Part shown: one piece after another, positions 62,623 to 64,000 of the stretch
How positions within the stretch are numbered: the stretch's first letter is position 1
How the letters are laid out: every line of letters starts with the position of its first letter
NCBI RefSeq assembly: GCF_010111755.1
Contig: NC_088956.1
Location: forward strand, 1-64,000
Source: Nakaseomyces glabratus
Taxonomy: Eukaryota; Ascomycota; Saccharomycetes; Saccharomycetales; Saccharomycetaceae
Direction: 5' to 3'
Length of the DNA stretch: 64,000 bases
The notes under the pieces: generated by a model
Database searches by the model: none
What the model was told of the DNA's origin: nothing
Seen by the model: only the letters and a program-made list of their open reading frames with translations
Made by a program: the position numbers and the translations under genes

Positions 62623-63886
62623 AATTATGATTAGTTACTTACTACGTGAAATAACACCTGCTTTGTACAATGCAAGAAAAATAGTGACATACAACTACAC
62701 GATGAAATCACATGCTCGATGCCTACCCTCTTCCCAGAATCACATTGTTCTAAATCTCCTCAATTATAGCTGTAAATGCGATGAAGATAGGCAAAAGAGT
62801 TCATTCGATCGACCAATTGACTTAGTCAAACGAGATAGCATAGCAGGTTTTACCAATAGCAGTAAAATACATAATGAAGTGGCATTTTACCGACTATCTA
62901 AAAAGTCCTGCAAATAGGTTATGCATAAGCCAATATTTCACAGCACAACTGCATAGCACCATTTAGTGAAATCAAGCAAAATATGACCAAAACCAATAAA
63001 AAGAGTACTAACTCAACTTATTATAATGTAGTGAATAAGGTCAGAAACAAATGTTCCAGTTTTCAACCATAAACTTTCCCAAGAAAATTTTTTTATTTAT
63101 TCCTCAAACCTTTTATATTTCTGCAAAACTAAAATTCTTGATCTGACTACGTAATGCCTTCATGAGAAAAAAGAAAGAAGGTCATTGCGTCCAAACAGAA
63201 GAGTTCCTTTGACGGAAAAATTAGAGCTATCAGCCATTCGATGAGATGGCCATATCACCCTATAGGACAGAGAGAGGTCAGAGTAATGAGACGGTTCGAA
63301 AAAATCGTTTTACCATGAAAAAAAACCAGGAGCCATGCGTAGATTATCGTACAATATTAATCTGACATTGTAGCAATGAGAAAAGTGGCTAAATAACAGT
63401 AATATTCAGTAGCACAGCTCATCACTTTTCAATATACTTAGCTGGGAGGCTATGTCATCTTAAAAAACTACGCTGAAAAACCTTTAGTACTTTCTATACT
63501 TCTCTACAGGTAAAAAAAAACTGGAATTGGAACACAACCCATTGAAAAATGAAAGTGAGCATCCACCATTCCTGGAATTGTACACCAAAATAGGAAAATT
63601 TTGTTACAACAAGTACACTGATCTCCAACCACTACAGCATCGTATAACGAATTTACTTACGCAATTAATTATTTACCACCCCCCACTCCATACAATAGCA
63701 ATAACCTGCGATTACTTGGCGTACAAAACTTAACAATTCTGTAGCATGTTTACTTTATAACTATGTTAAAATATGACTAGGAAGAGAACAATGGGAACGT
63801 CTATTTCAGGATCATATGGTTCGAAGTACTTATACGATCGCTTCTGCTCTAGATTAGTAGTGCCCATTCTCCGCATAAAAAATCAT
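62623..63886. other. Intergenic region right of the tRNA
   Basis: 1.26 kb of AT-rich DNA. A 97-codon ATG frame starts at 62627, five bases from the tRNA 5' end, but its product shows no recognisable features. No LTR was seen, although tRNA flanks are common Ty targets. Confidence 0.5.
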
Positions 63887-64000
63887 TCATTGTACTCTAT
63901 AAACTTCATGTAGCGTTGTATTAGTCCGCTTCAACTCGTACCTTAGTTCTTCCTGATCTAGTAAGTGAGGGTCCAAAAAAATATTCCTACCCGCTTTCGC
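63887..64000 (-). CDS. Possible 3' end of a gene cut by the window edge
   Basis: On the minus strand a frame is open from the window edge for 37 codons and ends in TGA at 63887-63889. The peptide (LDPHLLDQEELRYELKR followed by TNTTLHEVYRVQ) looks like a helical protein C-terminus rather than random AT-rich translation. Thirty-seven open codons can occur by chance, and I recognise no family. Confidence 0.4.
   Translation of the reverse strand, partial: AKAGRNIFLDPHLLDQEELRYELKRTNTTLHEVYRVQ

Noticed and set aside
62627..62917. 97-codon ATG frame beside the tRNA
   Set aside because: No recognisable motif or composition signal; a frame of this length can arise by chance, and it begins almost inside the tRNA promoter region.

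Overview
The window is the left end of a budding-yeast chromosome. It opens with the C-rich strand of a 16-bp telomere repeat (G-strand unit CTGGGTGCTGTGGGGT), which is the repeat known from Nakaseomyces glabratus (Candida glabrata). Two giant GPI-anchored adhesin genes follow, and the conserved genes closely match Saccharomycetaceae proteins. I therefore read this as N. glabratus or a very close relative. The exact chromosome cannot be proved from sequence alone; an Awp2-like adhesin with FET4 nearby would fit the left arm of chromosome K, but that is recollection, not evidence.

Layout. Positions 1-717 are telomere with one irregular C-rich interruption. Positions 718-3554 are gene-free subtelomere containing a cluster of AACCCTA (Tbf1-like) boxes and three copies of a 16-bp motif. 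Two adhesin genes are transcribed toward the telomere: an EPA/PA14-lectin type (3555-10202) and a Hyr1/Awp-type giant of 4497 residues (14380-27873). Both carry long, almost perfectly homogeneous minisatellites that share units. About 14.8 kb without a convincing gene follows (27874-42647); it contains a tandem 86-bp duplication, a perfect 32-bp palindrome and one small candidate ORF. Then come the iron permease FET4 and a convergent Dal5/Tna1-type permease. Another gene-poor stretch (46808-52780) has open frames that look like gene relics.

From 52.8 kb the chromosome is ordinary and gene-dense: MIR1, TRP3, CDC11, HOC1, MOG1, RNH203, OPI3, a tRNA-Thr(CGU), and possibly the 3' end of another gene at the window edge. 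MIR1-CDC11-HOC1-MOG1-OPI3 keep the order and relative orientation of the S. cerevisiae YJR077C-YJR073C block, with TRP3 (YKL211C in S. cerevisiae) and RNH203 (YLR154C) interleaved.

Functionally the left part is a cell-surface variation zone: two wall adhesins whose length is set by recombining repeats, placed where telomere-position silencing is expected. The right part holds housekeeping functions (mitochondrial phosphate import, tryptophan synthesis, septin, Golgi mannosylation, Ran function, RNase H2, phosphatidylcholine synthesis). Recognisable promoter elements include a Gcn4 site upstream of TRP3 and an Ino2/Ino4 element (UASINO) upstream of OPI3.
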